This document shows, one piece after another, positions 1 to 7,407 of a stretch of 64,000 nt of DNA (positions within the stretch are counted from its first letter, which is position 1; each line of letters opens with the position of its first letter). The stretch is from NCBI RefSeq assembly GCF_019397265.1, contig NZ_CP068985.1, forward strand, positions 6,006,001-6,070,000. The letters are read 5' to 3'. The translations under genes were made by a program, and so were the position numbers. This DNA is from Nonomuraea coxensis DSM 45129. Its GTDB lineage: Bacteria; Actinomycetota; Actinomycetes; Streptosporangiales; Streptosporangiaceae. The notes under the pieces are model-generated. The model had not been told where the DNA came from, ran no database searches, and saw nothing but the letters and a program-made list of their open reading frames with translations.

Positions 1-274
1 GGCGGGGCCGGAGCTCCTTGGGGCCGACGCCGTCCTCCCAGCGGTAGCCGGAGACGAAGTTGCCGCCGGGGTAGCGCACGGTGGAGACGCCGAGCTCGCG
101 GGTCAGCTCCAGGACGTCGGTACGGAAGCCGTCCTCGTCGGCGGTGGGGTGGCCGGGTTCGTGGATGCCGGTGTAGACGCAGCGGCCCAGGTGTTCGACG
201 AACGTGCCGAAGGTGCGCCGCTGGACCGGGGCCACGCGGAAGGCGGGATCGAGCGTGAGTGCGGCCTGGTGCAC
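1..274 (-). CDS. GH51 alpha-L-arabinofuranosidase, N-terminal part (cut by window edge)
   Basis: About 91 N-terminal residues are visible; the rest lies left of the window. The family removes arabinofuranosyl residues from arabinan or arabinoxylan oligosaccharides and is usually cytoplasmic. The translation contains FGTFVEHLGRCVYTGI and later VRYPGGNFVSGYRWEDGVGP, both typical of the N-terminal barrel of GH51. I chose the GTG at 274 because AGGAG lies just upstream and no signal peptide precedes it. It is divergent from a sugar ABC importer, so the two probably form one arabino-oligosaccharide uptake and hydrolysis unit. Family assignment is firm; exact substrate is inferred. Confidence 0.88.
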   Translation of the reverse strand, partial: MHQAALTLDPAFRVAPVQRRTFGTFVEHLGRCVYTGIHEPGHPTADEDGFRTDVLELTRELGVSTVRYPGGNFVSGYRWEDGVGPKELRPR

Positions 275-318
275 GAAAGGGGCTCCTCGGATTTCGCGGG
301 CGTTACGTCACGGAGGCA

Positions 319-347
319 TTGTTAGCGTTATCAGCGACCTTGGTCAA
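319..347 (-). promoter_or_regulatory. Promoter of the GH51 gene with overlapping LacI-type operator
   Basis: Reading the minus strand, a -35 TTGACC (347-342) and a -10 TAACAA (324-319) are separated by 17 bases. The -10 is overlapped by TGATAACGCTAACA (333-320), an imperfect palindrome with the central CG typical of LacI-family operators. A repressor bound here would block the promoter. No LacI gene is in the window. Confidence 0.65.
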
Positions 348-397
348 GAGCCAGGGGCGCCCGGCCGACATCGTGGAAAACGGTTGCCACATGGGCC

Positions 398-425
398 TTG
401 ACACACATTGTGTTACCGCTAACAC
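398..425 (+). promoter_or_regulatory. Promoter of the ABC importer with overlapping perfect palindrome
   Basis: TTGACA (398-403), a 16-base spacer and TAACAC (420-425) form a good -35/-10 pair. The -10 is the right half of the perfect palindrome GTGTTA-CCGC-TAACAC (410-425), a LacI-type operator resembling the one over the divergent GH51 promoter. The mirrored layout suggests one repressor controls both directions. Confidence 0.72.
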
Positions 426-503
426 TCGGGTAACCCCGCCGTAACAGCCTCGAACGTCCTCGATCAACGGCCGGGCGACAGCCCGGTGAAGGAAGAGGCC
501 ACC

Positions 504-1838
504 GTGCAAGGTCCCCCCTCCCCTCTCACCCGCAGGAGCCTGCTCGGCGGCAGCCTGGCGCTCGCCGGAGCCGCCGCCACGAGCTGCGCCCTCCCCGTGG
601 GGCTCGGCTCGTCCCGTACCCGTGTCCAGTACTGGCACTTCCTCGGAGCCAGCGACGGCATCATCATGAACCAGCTCGTCCAGGCGTTCGGCCGCGCCAA
701 CCCGGACATCTTCGTCGAGGAGAACGTGCTGGCCTGGGGCGAGCCGTTCTACACCAAGGTCGCCATGGCCGGGTCGGGCGGGCGCTCCCCCGACCTCGCC
801 ACCTTCCACCTGGCCCGGCTGGCCGGCATCGGCGCGGGCGCGATCCTCGACCCGATCAACGTGCGGCTCCTGGAGGAGGCGGGCCTGCGCGGCGCGGACT
901 TCTCCCCGCCGATCTGGGAGCGTGCCCACCTCGACGGCGTGCTGTACGCGATCCCGTTCGACGCCCACCCCATGGTGCAGTACTACAACACCGACATCTG
1001 CGCCAAGGCCGGCCTGCTCGACTCCGGCGGCAAGCTCGCGCCCACCGAGGGCGAGGACGGCCTCATCGCCATGCTGCGCAAGGCCAAGGACGCGATGGGC
1101 GGCCGGCCGCCGCTCGCCTTCGACGCGCTCGGCCTCGGCACCGTCGGGCCCTGGCGGGTCTGGGGGTCGCTCTACCCGCAGAGCGGCGGCACGCTGCTGT
1201 CGCCGGACGGCACCACGATCGCCATCGACGACGCCAAGGCCCTCGCCGCACTGCGTCTCATGGCCCGGCTCGGCAAGGAGGGGCTGTGCGACTGGCGCAC
1301 CGACTACGGCGCCTCGGTCGCGAAGTTCACCAACGGCGAGGCCGCGTTCCTCTGGAACGGAGACTGGGAGGTGACCGGCCTCAAGGAGCGCGGGACGCCG
1401 TTCGGCATGACCCGCTTCCCCAGCGTCTTCGGCAGCGGCGCGGCGCAGGCCGACTGTCACTCGTTCGTGCTGCCGCACCAGCGTGACCGCGATCCCGAGG
1501 TGGAGCGGGCCACGTACCGCTTCATCGCCCACCTCGTGAAGCACAGCGCCGACTGGGCGGTGGCGGGTCACGTGCCCGCGTACCTGCCGGCGCTGGAGGA
1601 GCCCGGCTATCTCGCGCTGCATCCGCAGTCGGAGTACCGCTCCGTCGTCACCGAGGTCGCGCTGGACCCGCAGGTGTGGTTCGCCGGCTCGGCGTCGCGG
1701 CTGTGGATCGAGTTCGGCGAGGCGTTCTCGCCGGTGATCAGCGGGGAGCGCTCGCCCGAGGACGGCCTGGCCGCGGCCAAGGCGTCGCTGTCCCGGCTGC
1801 TCGCCGCCCCGAACCCCTTCCCCAGGCAGGAGCGCTGA
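504..1838 (+). CDS. ABC sugar importer, extracellular solute-binding lipoprotein
   Basis: This 444-residue family 1 solute-binding protein captures carbohydrate outside the membrane for the two permeases that follow. The N-terminus has a twin-arginine motif (LTRRSLLGG, Arg10-Arg11), a hydrophobic stretch and a lipobox ATSC with the lipidated Cys at 28. An in-frame GTG exists at 486, but GTG 504 has GGAAGAGG five bases upstream and gives a compact leader. The stop overlaps the next start as ATGA. No ATPase gene follows, as is usual in actinobacteria that use a shared MsiK-type ATPase. The arabino-oligosaccharide substrate is inferred from the GH51 neighbour. Confidence 0.88.
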   Translation: MQGPPSPLTRRSLLGGSLALAGAAATSCALPVGLGSSRTRVQYWHFLGASDGIIMNQLVQAFGRANPDIFVEENVLAWGEPFYTKVAMAGSGGRSPDLATFHLARLAGIGAGAILDPINVRLLEEAGLRGADFSPPIWERAHLDGVLYAIPFDAHPMVQYYNTDICAKAGLLDSGGKLAPTEGEDGLIAMLRKAKDAMGGRPPLAFDALGLGTVGPWRVWGSLYPQSGGTLLSPDGTTIAIDDAKALAALRLMARLGKEGLCDWRTDYGASVAKFTNGEAAFLWNGDWEVTGLKERGTPFGMTRFPSVFGSGAAQADCHSFVLPHQRDRDPEVERATYRFIAHLVKHSADWAVAGHVPAYLPALEEPGYLALHPQSEYRSVVTEVALDPQVWFAGSASRLWIEFGEAFSPVISGERSPEDGLAAAKASLSRLLAAPNPFPRQER

Positions 1839-2755
1839 TGACGACCGCCGTCGCGGCCCCCGCGGCCGCCCCGCCCGCCGCCGAGGCCAAGGTCAGGCAC
1901 GCCTGGACGCAGCACGGGCTGCTGTTCGTGGTGCCCTTCCTGGCCGTCTACCTGGCGTTCCTGGTCTGGCCCGTGGTGCTGGGCGTGCGGATGAGCCTGT
2001 CCAGCGTCAACATCGCCGGCACCAACGACCGGTTCGTCGGCTTCGGCAACTACGCCGAGGCGTTCGGCGACCCGCGCATGTGGCGCTCGCTGTGGAACAC
2101 CCTCGTCTTCACGGCGCTCAGCACGGTGCCGCTGGTGCTGCTCGGGCTGGCCCTCGCGCTGCTGGTGCACCACCTGCGGTTCGTGCAGTGGCTGTGGCGG
2201 CTGTCGTTCTTCGGGCCGTTCCTGCTGCCGTCGGCCGTGGTGTCGCTGCTGTGGCTGCAGATGATCTACCCGCCGGGGTACGGCCTGATCAACGGCACGT
2301 TCGGCCTCGACGTGCTGTGGCTGGGCGATCCGTCCGTCGCCATGTGGTCGGTCGTGCTGACCACGGTCTGGTGGACGGTCGGCTTCAACTTCCTGCTCTA
2401 CCTGGCCGCGCTCCAGTCGATCCCCCACCACCTGTACGAGGCCGCCGCCCTCGACGGCGCCGGCGCCTGGGCCCGGCTGCGCTCGATCACGCTGCCGATG
2501 CTCGGCCGCACCACCGCGCTCATCGTGGTGCTGCAACTGCTGGCCTCGCTGAAGGTCTTCGACCAGATCTACCTCATGACCGGCGGCGGCCCGCAGGACA
2601 GCACCAGGCCCATCATCGAGTACGCCTACGACGTCGGCTTCACCGGCTACCGCATCGGCTACGCCTCGGCGGTCTCGTACATCCTGTTCGCCATCATCGT
2701 CGTCGTCTCCCTGGCACAGCTCCGGCTGTTCCGCAAGCGCGCGGAGGACTCATGA
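1838..2755 (+). CDS. ABC sugar importer permease, MalF/UgpA type
   Basis: This 305-residue inner-membrane permease has about six hydrophobic segments. The cytoplasmic EAA loop reads EAAALDGAGAWARLRSITLP, which couples the permease to the ATPase. The start overlaps the stop of the binding-protein gene (ATGA), and its own stop overlaps the next permease start, so the three are translationally coupled. The N-terminal tail is rich in Ala and Pro. With the MalG-type partner it would form the heterodimeric channel. Confidence 0.92.
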   Translation: MTTAVAAPAAAPPAAEAKVRHAWTQHGLLFVVPFLAVYLAFLVWPVVLGVRMSLSSVNIAGTNDRFVGFGNYAEAFGDPRMWRSLWNTLVFTALSTVPLVLLGLALALLVHHLRFVQWLWRLSFFGPFLLPSAVVSLLWLQMIYPPGYGLINGTFGLDVLWLGDPSVAMWSVVLTTVWWTVGFNFLLYLAALQSIPHHLYEAAALDGAGAWARLRSITLPMLGRTTALIVVLQLLASLKVFDQIYLMTGGGPQDSTRPIIEYAYDVGFTGYRIGYASAVSYILFAIIVVVSLAQLRLFRKRAEDS

Positions 2756-3585
2756 CCAAGCGGTTCCGCCCCGGGCAGCTCGCGCTGCTGCTGGTGGCGC
2801 TGGTGCTGGCGGCCGTGTGGCTCGCGCCCATCGCCTGGGCCGTGGCCACCTCGCTCAAGCCGGAGACGGAGACGACCAAGCTGCCGCTGGAGTGGTTCGG
2901 CAGCGAGCTCACGCTGGACGCCTACCGGCTGGTGCTCGGTACCGGCGACATCGTCACGTGGGCGATCAACTCGACGGTCACGGCGGTGCTCGTCACGTTC
3001 CTGACCGTGCTGCTGTCGGCGATGGCCGCCTACGGCTTCGCGCGCACGCACTTCCGCGGCCGGCGGGCGCTGCTGGCGCTCATCCTGGCCGGGATCATGG
3101 TGCCGCCGCAGGTGCTGATGGCGCCGCTGTTCGCCGAGATGGTGGCGCTCGGCCTGGTGGACACCTGGTGGGCGATCGTCCTGCCGCAGGTGGCCGCGCC
3201 GCTCATCCTGTACGTGCTGTTCAAGTTCTTCCAGGACGTGCCGCCGGAGCTGGAGCAGGCCGCGTTCGTGGACGGGGCGGGCCGGTGGCGGGTGTTCTTC
3301 ACCATCGTGCTGCCGCTGTCGCGGCCGGTGCTCGCCGCGGTGTCGATCTTCACCTTCATCACGACGTGGAACAACTTCCTCTGGCCGTTCCTGGTCTCCA
3401 CCGACCCGAACACCATGACGCTGCCCGTCGGGCTCGCCAACGTCGTGCAGGGCACCTTCGGCCTCCGGTACGCGCAGATCATGGCGTCGGTGGTGCTGGC
3501 GGGGCTGCCGCTGCTGGTGGTGTTCGTGCTGTTCCAGCGGCAGATCGTGCGCGGCGTGGCGCACACCGGCCTGGCCGGGCAGTGA
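2752..3585 (+). CDS. ABC sugar importer permease, MalG/UgpE type
   Basis: This 277-residue permease has six predicted membrane segments and the EAA-type loop EQAAFVDGAGRWRVFFTIVL. It is the last gene of the importer operon and overlaps the previous permease by four bases. A strong hairpin lies just downstream, closing the operon without an ATPase gene. Family is clear; the transported sugar is inferred only from context. Confidence 0.92.
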   Translation: MTKRFRPGQLALLLVALVLAAVWLAPIAWAVATSLKPETETTKLPLEWFGSELTLDAYRLVLGTGDIVTWAINSTVTAVLVTFLTVLLSAMAAYGFARTHFRGRRALLALILAGIMVPPQVLMAPLFAEMVALGLVDTWWAIVLPQVAAPLILYVLFKFFQDVPPELEQAAFVDGAGRWRVFFTIVLPLSRPVLAAVSIFTFITTWNNFLWPFLVSTDPNTMTLPVGLANVVQGTFGLRYAQIMASVVLAGLPLLVVFVLFQRQIVRGVAHTGLAGQ

Positions 3586-3604
3586 CCCGCGAAAGATCTA
3601 CCTC

Positions 3605-3639
3605 GTGCGGAACCGCCGTTGGTGTCGACGGTTCCGCAC
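3605..3639 (+). terminator. Hairpin terminator after the ABC importer operon
   Basis: GTGCGGAACCG (3605-3615) pairs perfectly with CGGTTCCGCAC (3629-3639) across a 13-base loop. There is no T-run, as is common for actinobacterial terminators. Confidence 0.6.
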
Positions 3640-3693
3640 TCCGTGTCCAATTCGTTGTCAAATTCACCCCAAAGCAGGCGGCAACCTGGGGTA

Positions 3694-4575
3694 ATGCGTA
3701 ACCGGAAAGCCCGCCTGGCCGCCGTGGCCGGCGCCCTGGCCCTGGCCACCGGGATCGTGGCGCCCGCGCACGCGGTCGCGCCCGCCCCCGTCACCGCCGC
3801 GCACGCGGCCCTCGACGCGCCCGTGTTGTACGGGCGCGCGGCCTACCTGCTCGACGCCTCCACCGGCAAGGCGCTCCTCGACGACCACGGCGGGGAGCGC
3901 ATGCCGATCGCCAGCCTCACCAAGACGATGACCGCGCACGTGGTGCTCAAGCTCGCCAAGCCGGCGGACGTGGTCCAGATCACCCGCGCCGACGTCGCGT
4001 ACGCGGAGAACGGCGGCGGCACGACCGCCGACCTGCGGCCCGGCGAGCGCCTGACCGTGGGCGAGCTGCTCTACGGCCTCATGCTGCCGTCCGGGGCCGA
4101 CGCGGCGCACGCGCTGGCCCGGACGTACGGGCCGGGCGTGGACGGCTTCGTCGCCAGGATGAACGCGACCGCCCGCGAGCTCGGCATGAACGACACCCAC
4201 TACGTCAACGCCGACGGCCTGCCCAGCCCCAGGGGCAACGGCTACTCCACGGCCCGCGACCAGGCCGTCCTCGCCGCGGAGGCGCTGCGCAACCCGCTGA
4301 TCAAGCAGGCCGCCGGCAGCCGCTACCACGAGCTGGCCGCCTCCGGCGAGCACCGCGCGTACGGCTGGCGCAACACCAACCGGCTGCTCGGCACGCCGGG
4401 CGCGATCGGGCTGAAGACGGGCTTCACCCGCGCCGCCGGCTACTGCCTGGCCTTCGCGGGCGAGCAGGACGGGCGGACGCTGGTGGGCGTGATCCTCGGC
4501 GAGTCCGTCTCCGCCCGCCGCTTCTCGACCGCGGAGTCGCTGCTGTCCTGGGGAGCCGCCCGCACCGCGGCCTGA
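3694..4575 (+). CDS. Serine-type D-alanyl-D-alanine carboxypeptidase (S11, PBP5-like)
   Basis: This 293-residue exported enzyme trims the terminal D-Ala of peptidoglycan stem peptides. After a signal peptide (hydrophobic core about residues 7-22, cleavage near AHA) come the three penicillin-fold motifs: SLTK with nucleophile Ser74 and Lys77, SGAD at Ser133 (the usual SxN is SGA here), and KTG at Lys241. There is no C-terminal membrane anchor, so the product is probably secreted or loosely attached. The ATG at 3694 gives a clean signal peptide; upstream in-frame extension would not. It stands alone between two hairpin- or promoter-bounded units. Confidence 0.88.
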   Translation: MRNRKARLAAVAGALALATGIVAPAHAVAPAPVTAAHAALDAPVLYGRAAYLLDASTGKALLDDHGGERMPIASLTKTMTAHVVLKLAKPADVVQITRADVAYAENGGGTTADLRPGERLTVGELLYGLMLPSGADAAHALARTYGPGVDGFVARMNATARELGMNDTHYVNADGLPSPRGNGYSTARDQAVLAAEALRNPLIKQAAGSRYHELAASGEHRAYGWRNTNRLLGTPGAIGLKTGFTRAAGYCLAFAGEQDGRTLVGVILGESVSARRFSTAESLLSWGAARTAA

Positions 4576-4616
4576 CCCCGGCGGCGCCCGGCATGGACGG
4601 GATGATCCTTTTGGTC

Positions 4617-4622
4617 TAGTTT
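4617..4622 (+). promoter_or_regulatory. -10 element of a leaderless promoter (TAGTTT)
   Basis: TAGTTT lies seven bases before the ATG at 4630, with no ribosome binding site between. This fits the TANNNT leaderless architecture seen repeatedly in this window. Confidence 0.55.
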
Positions 4623-4629
4623 TCCCGAC

Positions 4630-5697
4630 ATGAAGCTTCGCATCGCGTTGAGCGTGCTGTCAGCGGCCACCGTCCTCGCGGCGGGCTCCCCCTCCCCCGC
4701 CCAGGCGGCCGGCGGCCTGCCCGGGCTCGGCTGGGAGCTGAAGGAGACCGGGGTGACCGCGCGCCTTCGCGGCCTGTCCCCCGTCAGCCGCGACGTGGCC
4801 TGGGCCTCCGGCTCGGAGGGCACGGTGCTGCGGACCACGGACGGCGGCCGGAGCTGGCAGAACGTCCCCCCGCCCGGCACGACCGGGCTGCAGTTCCGCG
4901 ACATCGAGGCGTTCGACGCGCGCCAGGCGGTGGCGCTGTCCATCGGCGAGGGCACGGACTCGCGCGTCTACCGCACCGAGGACGGCGGCCGTACGTGGGC
5001 GGAGACGTTCAGGAACGACGAGCCGCGCGCCTTCTACGACTGCCTGGCCTTCTTCGACCACCGGCACGGCCTGGCGATGAGCGACCCGGTGGACGGCAGG
5101 TTCCGCATCCTGGCCACCGAGGACGGCGGCCGGAGCTGGCGGGTGCTGCCGTCCGAGGGCATGCCGGAGGCGCTGCCGGGCGAGGCCGGGTTCGCGGCGA
5201 GCGGGCAGTGCCTGGTGACGGCGGGCGGCCGGGACGTCTGGCTGGCCACCGGCGGGGCCGGGCGGGCGCGGGTGTTCCACTCGGCCGACCGCGGCCGGAC
5301 GTGGACCGTCGCCGACACGCCGGTGCCGGCCGGGGATCCGGCGCGGGGCGTGTTCGGGCTCGCCTTCCGTGACCCGCGGCACGGCCTCGCGGTCGGCGGC
5401 GACTACCGGCCGGACCAGCAGTCGCCCAGCGCCGCGGCCGTCACCGGGGACGGCGGCGCCACCTGGCGGCCGGCCGCGACGCCGCCGCCGGCCTACCGGT
5501 CCGGGGTGACGTGGCTGCCGTTCCCGCCGTTCGCTGCGGTCGCGGTGGGGCCGGCCGGCAGCGACGTGACGTGGAACGGCGGGCGGACATGGCGGACGTT
5601 CGACGGCGGCTCGTTCGACACGGTGTCGTGCGCGCGGGACGGCTCCTGCTGGGCCTCCGGCGAGCAGGGCCGCCTCGCCCGCCTGCGCCTGGGGTGA
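4630..5697 (+). CDS. Secreted Ycf48-like / BNR-repeat beta-propeller protein
   Basis: This 355-residue protein has a signal peptide (cleavage near PAQAAGG, about residue 27). It then has repeated blades carrying the Asp-box-like pattern TTDGGRSW, TEDGGRTW, TEDGGRSW, SADRGRTW and TGDGGATW. The spacing indicates a six- or seven-bladed propeller like plant/cyanobacterial Ycf48 and BNR sialidase-like proteins; actinobacterial homologues are often loosely annotated as oxidoreductases. No catalytic residues of a sialidase can be recognised. The start fits a leaderless transcript. Its role is unknown; binding or scaffold function outside the cell is an inference. Confidence 0.8.
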   Translation: MKLRIALSVLSAATVLAAGSPSPAQAAGGLPGLGWELKETGVTARLRGLSPVSRDVAWASGSEGTVLRTTDGGRSWQNVPPPGTTGLQFRDIEAFDARQAVALSIGEGTDSRVYRTEDGGRTWAETFRNDEPRAFYDCLAFFDHRHGLAMSDPVDGRFRILATEDGGRSWRVLPSEGMPEALPGEAGFAASGQCLVTAGGRDVWLATGGAGRARVFHSADRGRTWTVADTPVPAGDPARGVFGLAFRDPRHGLAVGGDYRPDQQSPSAAAVTGDGGATWRPAATPPPAYRSGVTWLPFPPFAAVAVGPAGSDVTWNGGRTWRTFDGGSFDTVSCARDGSCWASGEQGRLARLRLG

Positions 5698-5704
5698 GAG
5701 CGGG

Positions 5705-6334
5705 TCAGCGGACGCCGCGCGGGCGGAACTGGACGCTGATGCGCGGCCCCGCCGGCCGGGCCGTCTTGGGGATGGCGTGCTCCCAGGTGCGCTGGCAGCT
5801 CCCGCCCATCACGATGAGGTCGCCGTGCCCGAGCTCGTGGCGGATCGACGGGCCGCCGCCCCGGGGACGGAGCAGCAGCGGGCGCGGGTCGCCGACCGAG
5901 ACGATGGCGACCATGGTGTCCTCGGCGCCGCCCCGGCCGATCGTGTCGCCGTGCCAGGCCACGCTGTCGCGCCCGTCGCGGTAGAAGCAGAGCCCCACCG
6001 TGCGGAACGGCTCGCCCAGCTCGGCACCGTAGTGGGCGTCGAGCGCGCGCCTCGCGTCGTCGAGGATCGGGTCGGGCAGCGGCTCGTCCTCGCCGTAGAA
6101 CCTCAGCAGGCGGGGGACGTCCACGAACCGGTCGTACATGCGCCGCCGCTCGGCCTGCCAGGGCACCACGGCGGCCAGGCGCTCGAACAGCGTGTCGGCG
6201 CCGGACAGCCAGCCCGGGCGCAGGTCGATCCAGGCGCCGTGGGCGAGGTGCGTGCGGCGCACCGACCCGCCGAGCGGCCCCAGCCCCAGCTCCTCGTCGA
6301 GACCCAGCAGAGATGCTTGGAACGCGACTCTCAT
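5705..6334 (-). CDS. AlkB-family 2-oxoglutarate/Fe(II) dioxygenase
   Basis: This 209-residue AlkB-like protein oxidatively removes alkyl groups from nucleic-acid bases. The iron ligands are visible as WHGD (His128, Asp130) and TWEHAIPK (His186), followed by RISVQFRPR, whose arginines bind 2-oxoglutarate and substrate. I chose the ATG at 6334 over upstream in-frame starts because TAGGAT sits exactly seven bases upstream, as in a leaderless promoter. It converges with the propeller gene with a gap of only seven bases. Family is certain; DNA versus RNA substrate is not. Confidence 0.9.
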   Translation of the reverse strand: MRVAFQASLLGLDEELGLGPLGGSVRRTHLAHGAWIDLRPGWLSGADTLFERLAAVVPWQAERRRMYDRFVDVPRLLRFYGEDEPLPDPILDDARRALDAHYGAELGEPFRTVGLCFYRDGRDSVAWHGDTIGRGGAEDTMVAIVSVGDPRPLLLRPRGGGPSIRHELGHGDLIVMGGSCQRTWEHAIPKTARPAGPRISVQFRPRGVR

Positions 6335-6341
6335 GCCGCCC

Positions 6342-6347
6342 ATCCTA
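6342..6347 (-). promoter_or_regulatory. -10 element of the alkB-like gene (TAGGAT)
   Basis: On the minus strand TAGGAT is followed by seven bases and then the ATG at 6334. The arrangement predicts a leaderless mRNA. Confidence 0.55.
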
Positions 6348-6401
6348 CGTGATCCTTCAAACACGTTTTCGATTGATCTTTGGCTCTTGCGGCTTTCGAT
6401 C

Positions 6402-6407
6402 TAACGT
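6402..6407 (+). promoter_or_regulatory. -10 like element TAACGT in an AT-richer gap
   Basis: The segment 6360-6410 is clearly richer in A and T than its surroundings. TAACGT with TTGGCT 16 bases upstream (6380-6385) resembles a plus-strand promoter, and a GTG follows after seven bases. Its transcript would run antisense into the SRPBCC gene. Confidence 0.4.
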
Positions 6408-6414
6408 CTCGCTC

Positions 6415-6561
6415 GTGTGGGCTGCCCCCGCCGAGGTCGAGGTAAGGCCGCCGGCAGCGCGCGTCGTCGGCGTCGTCGGCGTCGTCCACGTGCACGTGCC
6501 GCGCGGGCGCCGGCCGGCGGCAGGTTCGTCATGGATCGGTCACGGCAGGGCGGGTCAGTGA
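6415..6561 (+). CDS. Possible 48-residue leaderless small protein
   Basis: A GTG seven bases after TAACGT opens a 48-codon frame that ends seven bases inside the 3' end of the convergent SRPBCC gene. The product is Val/Gly/Ala-rich with a short VVGVVGVVHVHV stretch and a basic C-terminal half. Third positions are mostly G or C, but this is also expected by chance here. I recognise no family, and it may not be a gene; the promoter is the main support. Confidence 0.22.
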   Translation: MWAAPAEVEVRPPAARVVGVVGVVHVHVPRGRRPAAGSSWIGHGRAGQ

Positions 6562-7028
6562 AGCGTGGACAGCAGCTCGGCGAGGCGGTCCATGGACTCG
6601 CCGCCGCCGCGCGCGGCGTCGGCGCGTACGAGGGCGTCGCGGGCCTCGACGGACCGGTGCACGGACTGGGCGACGTAGCGGGTGCCGCCGTCCGCCTCCG
6701 TGAGCGTGACCGTCTCCAGGGCGACGTCCTCGGGGGTGCCCTCGTACTGCCAGGTCCGTACGTACCGCTCGGGGGCCACCACGTCGTGGTAGAAGCCGCG
6801 GAAGGCGTACTCGCGGCCCTCGGCGTCGATGTTGACGTAGCGCCAGTGGCCGCCGGGGCGGGCGTCCAGGTGCTCCACCCGCGTGGCCAGGTGGCGCGGC
6901 CCCCACCACCGGGGCACCAGCTCCGGATCGACGACGGCACGGAAGACGGCCTCCCGCGGCGCGGCGAAGTGCCGGATCATGACGATGTCCTGCCGTCCCG
7001 GCTCGATGACGAACTCGGTCTCACCCAT
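6555..7028 (-). CDS. SRPBCC / AHSA1-like domain protein
   Basis: This 157-residue protein has a START-like (SRPBCC) fold similar to the activator of Hsp90 ATPase homologue family. Typical pieces are FAAPREAVFRAVVDPELVPRWWGP near the N-terminus, GGHWRYV in the middle and a C-terminal helix containing MDRLAELL. I chose ATG 7028 because AGGGAG lies eight bases upstream, although a GTG nine bases earlier is possible. It overlaps the end of the ArsR gene by eight bases. ArsR-SRPBCC pairs are common, and the SRPBCC partner is thought to bind a hydrophobic ligand, but its function here is unknown. Confidence 0.85.
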   Translation of the reverse strand: MGETEFVIEPGRQDIVMIRHFAAPREAVFRAVVDPELVPRWWGPRHLATRVEHLDARPGGHWRYVNIDAEGREYAFRGFYHDVVAPERYVRTWQYEGTPEDVALETVTLTEADGGTRYVAQSVHRSVEARDALVRADAARGGGESMDRLAELLSTLH

Positions 7029-7362
7029 CGGTGTCACTCCCTGGTCGCAGGCGCCGGATCTCCTGGTCGAGGCGGTCGAAGCGATCGTCCCACCGGTCGC
7101 GGTAGCGGCGGATCCACTCCGATGCGCCGTCCAGCGGCGCGGTCTCCAGCCGGCACGGACGCCACTGCGCGTCGCGGCCCCGGCTGATCAGCCCGGCCCG
7201 CTCCAGCACCTTGAGGTGCTTGGAGACGGCCTGGAGGCTCATGTCGAACGGCTCGGCCAGCTCGTTGACCGTCGCCTCCCCCTCGGCCAGGCGGGCGAGG
7301 ATGGCGCGTCTGGTCGGGTCGGCCAGGGCGGCGAAGGTCAGGCTGAGCGGATCGTCGGGCAC
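7021..7362 (-). CDS. ArsR-family winged-helix repressor
   Basis: This 113-residue regulator has the ArsR winged helix: ALADPTRRAILARLAEGE, then the recognition region MSLQAVSKHLKVLERAGLI. No metal-binding Cys pair is present, so it belongs to the non-metal ArsR group that partners SRPBCC genes. The start is GTG at 7362. It lies between an SDR gene (45 bases upstream) and the SRPBCC gene, all on the minus strand. It probably binds the paired palindromes in front of the SDR gene and so controls its own operon; that link is an inference. Confidence 0.88.
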   Translation of the reverse strand: MPDDPLSLTFAALADPTRRAILARLAEGEATVNELAEPFDMSLQAVSKHLKVLERAGLISRGRDAQWRPCRLETAPLDGASEWIRRYRDRWDDRFDRLDQEIRRLRPGSDTDG

Positions 7363-7407
7363 GAGGTCAATGATCCACGGTGTTCACGGGGTCGCTCGCC
7401 GGCCCCG

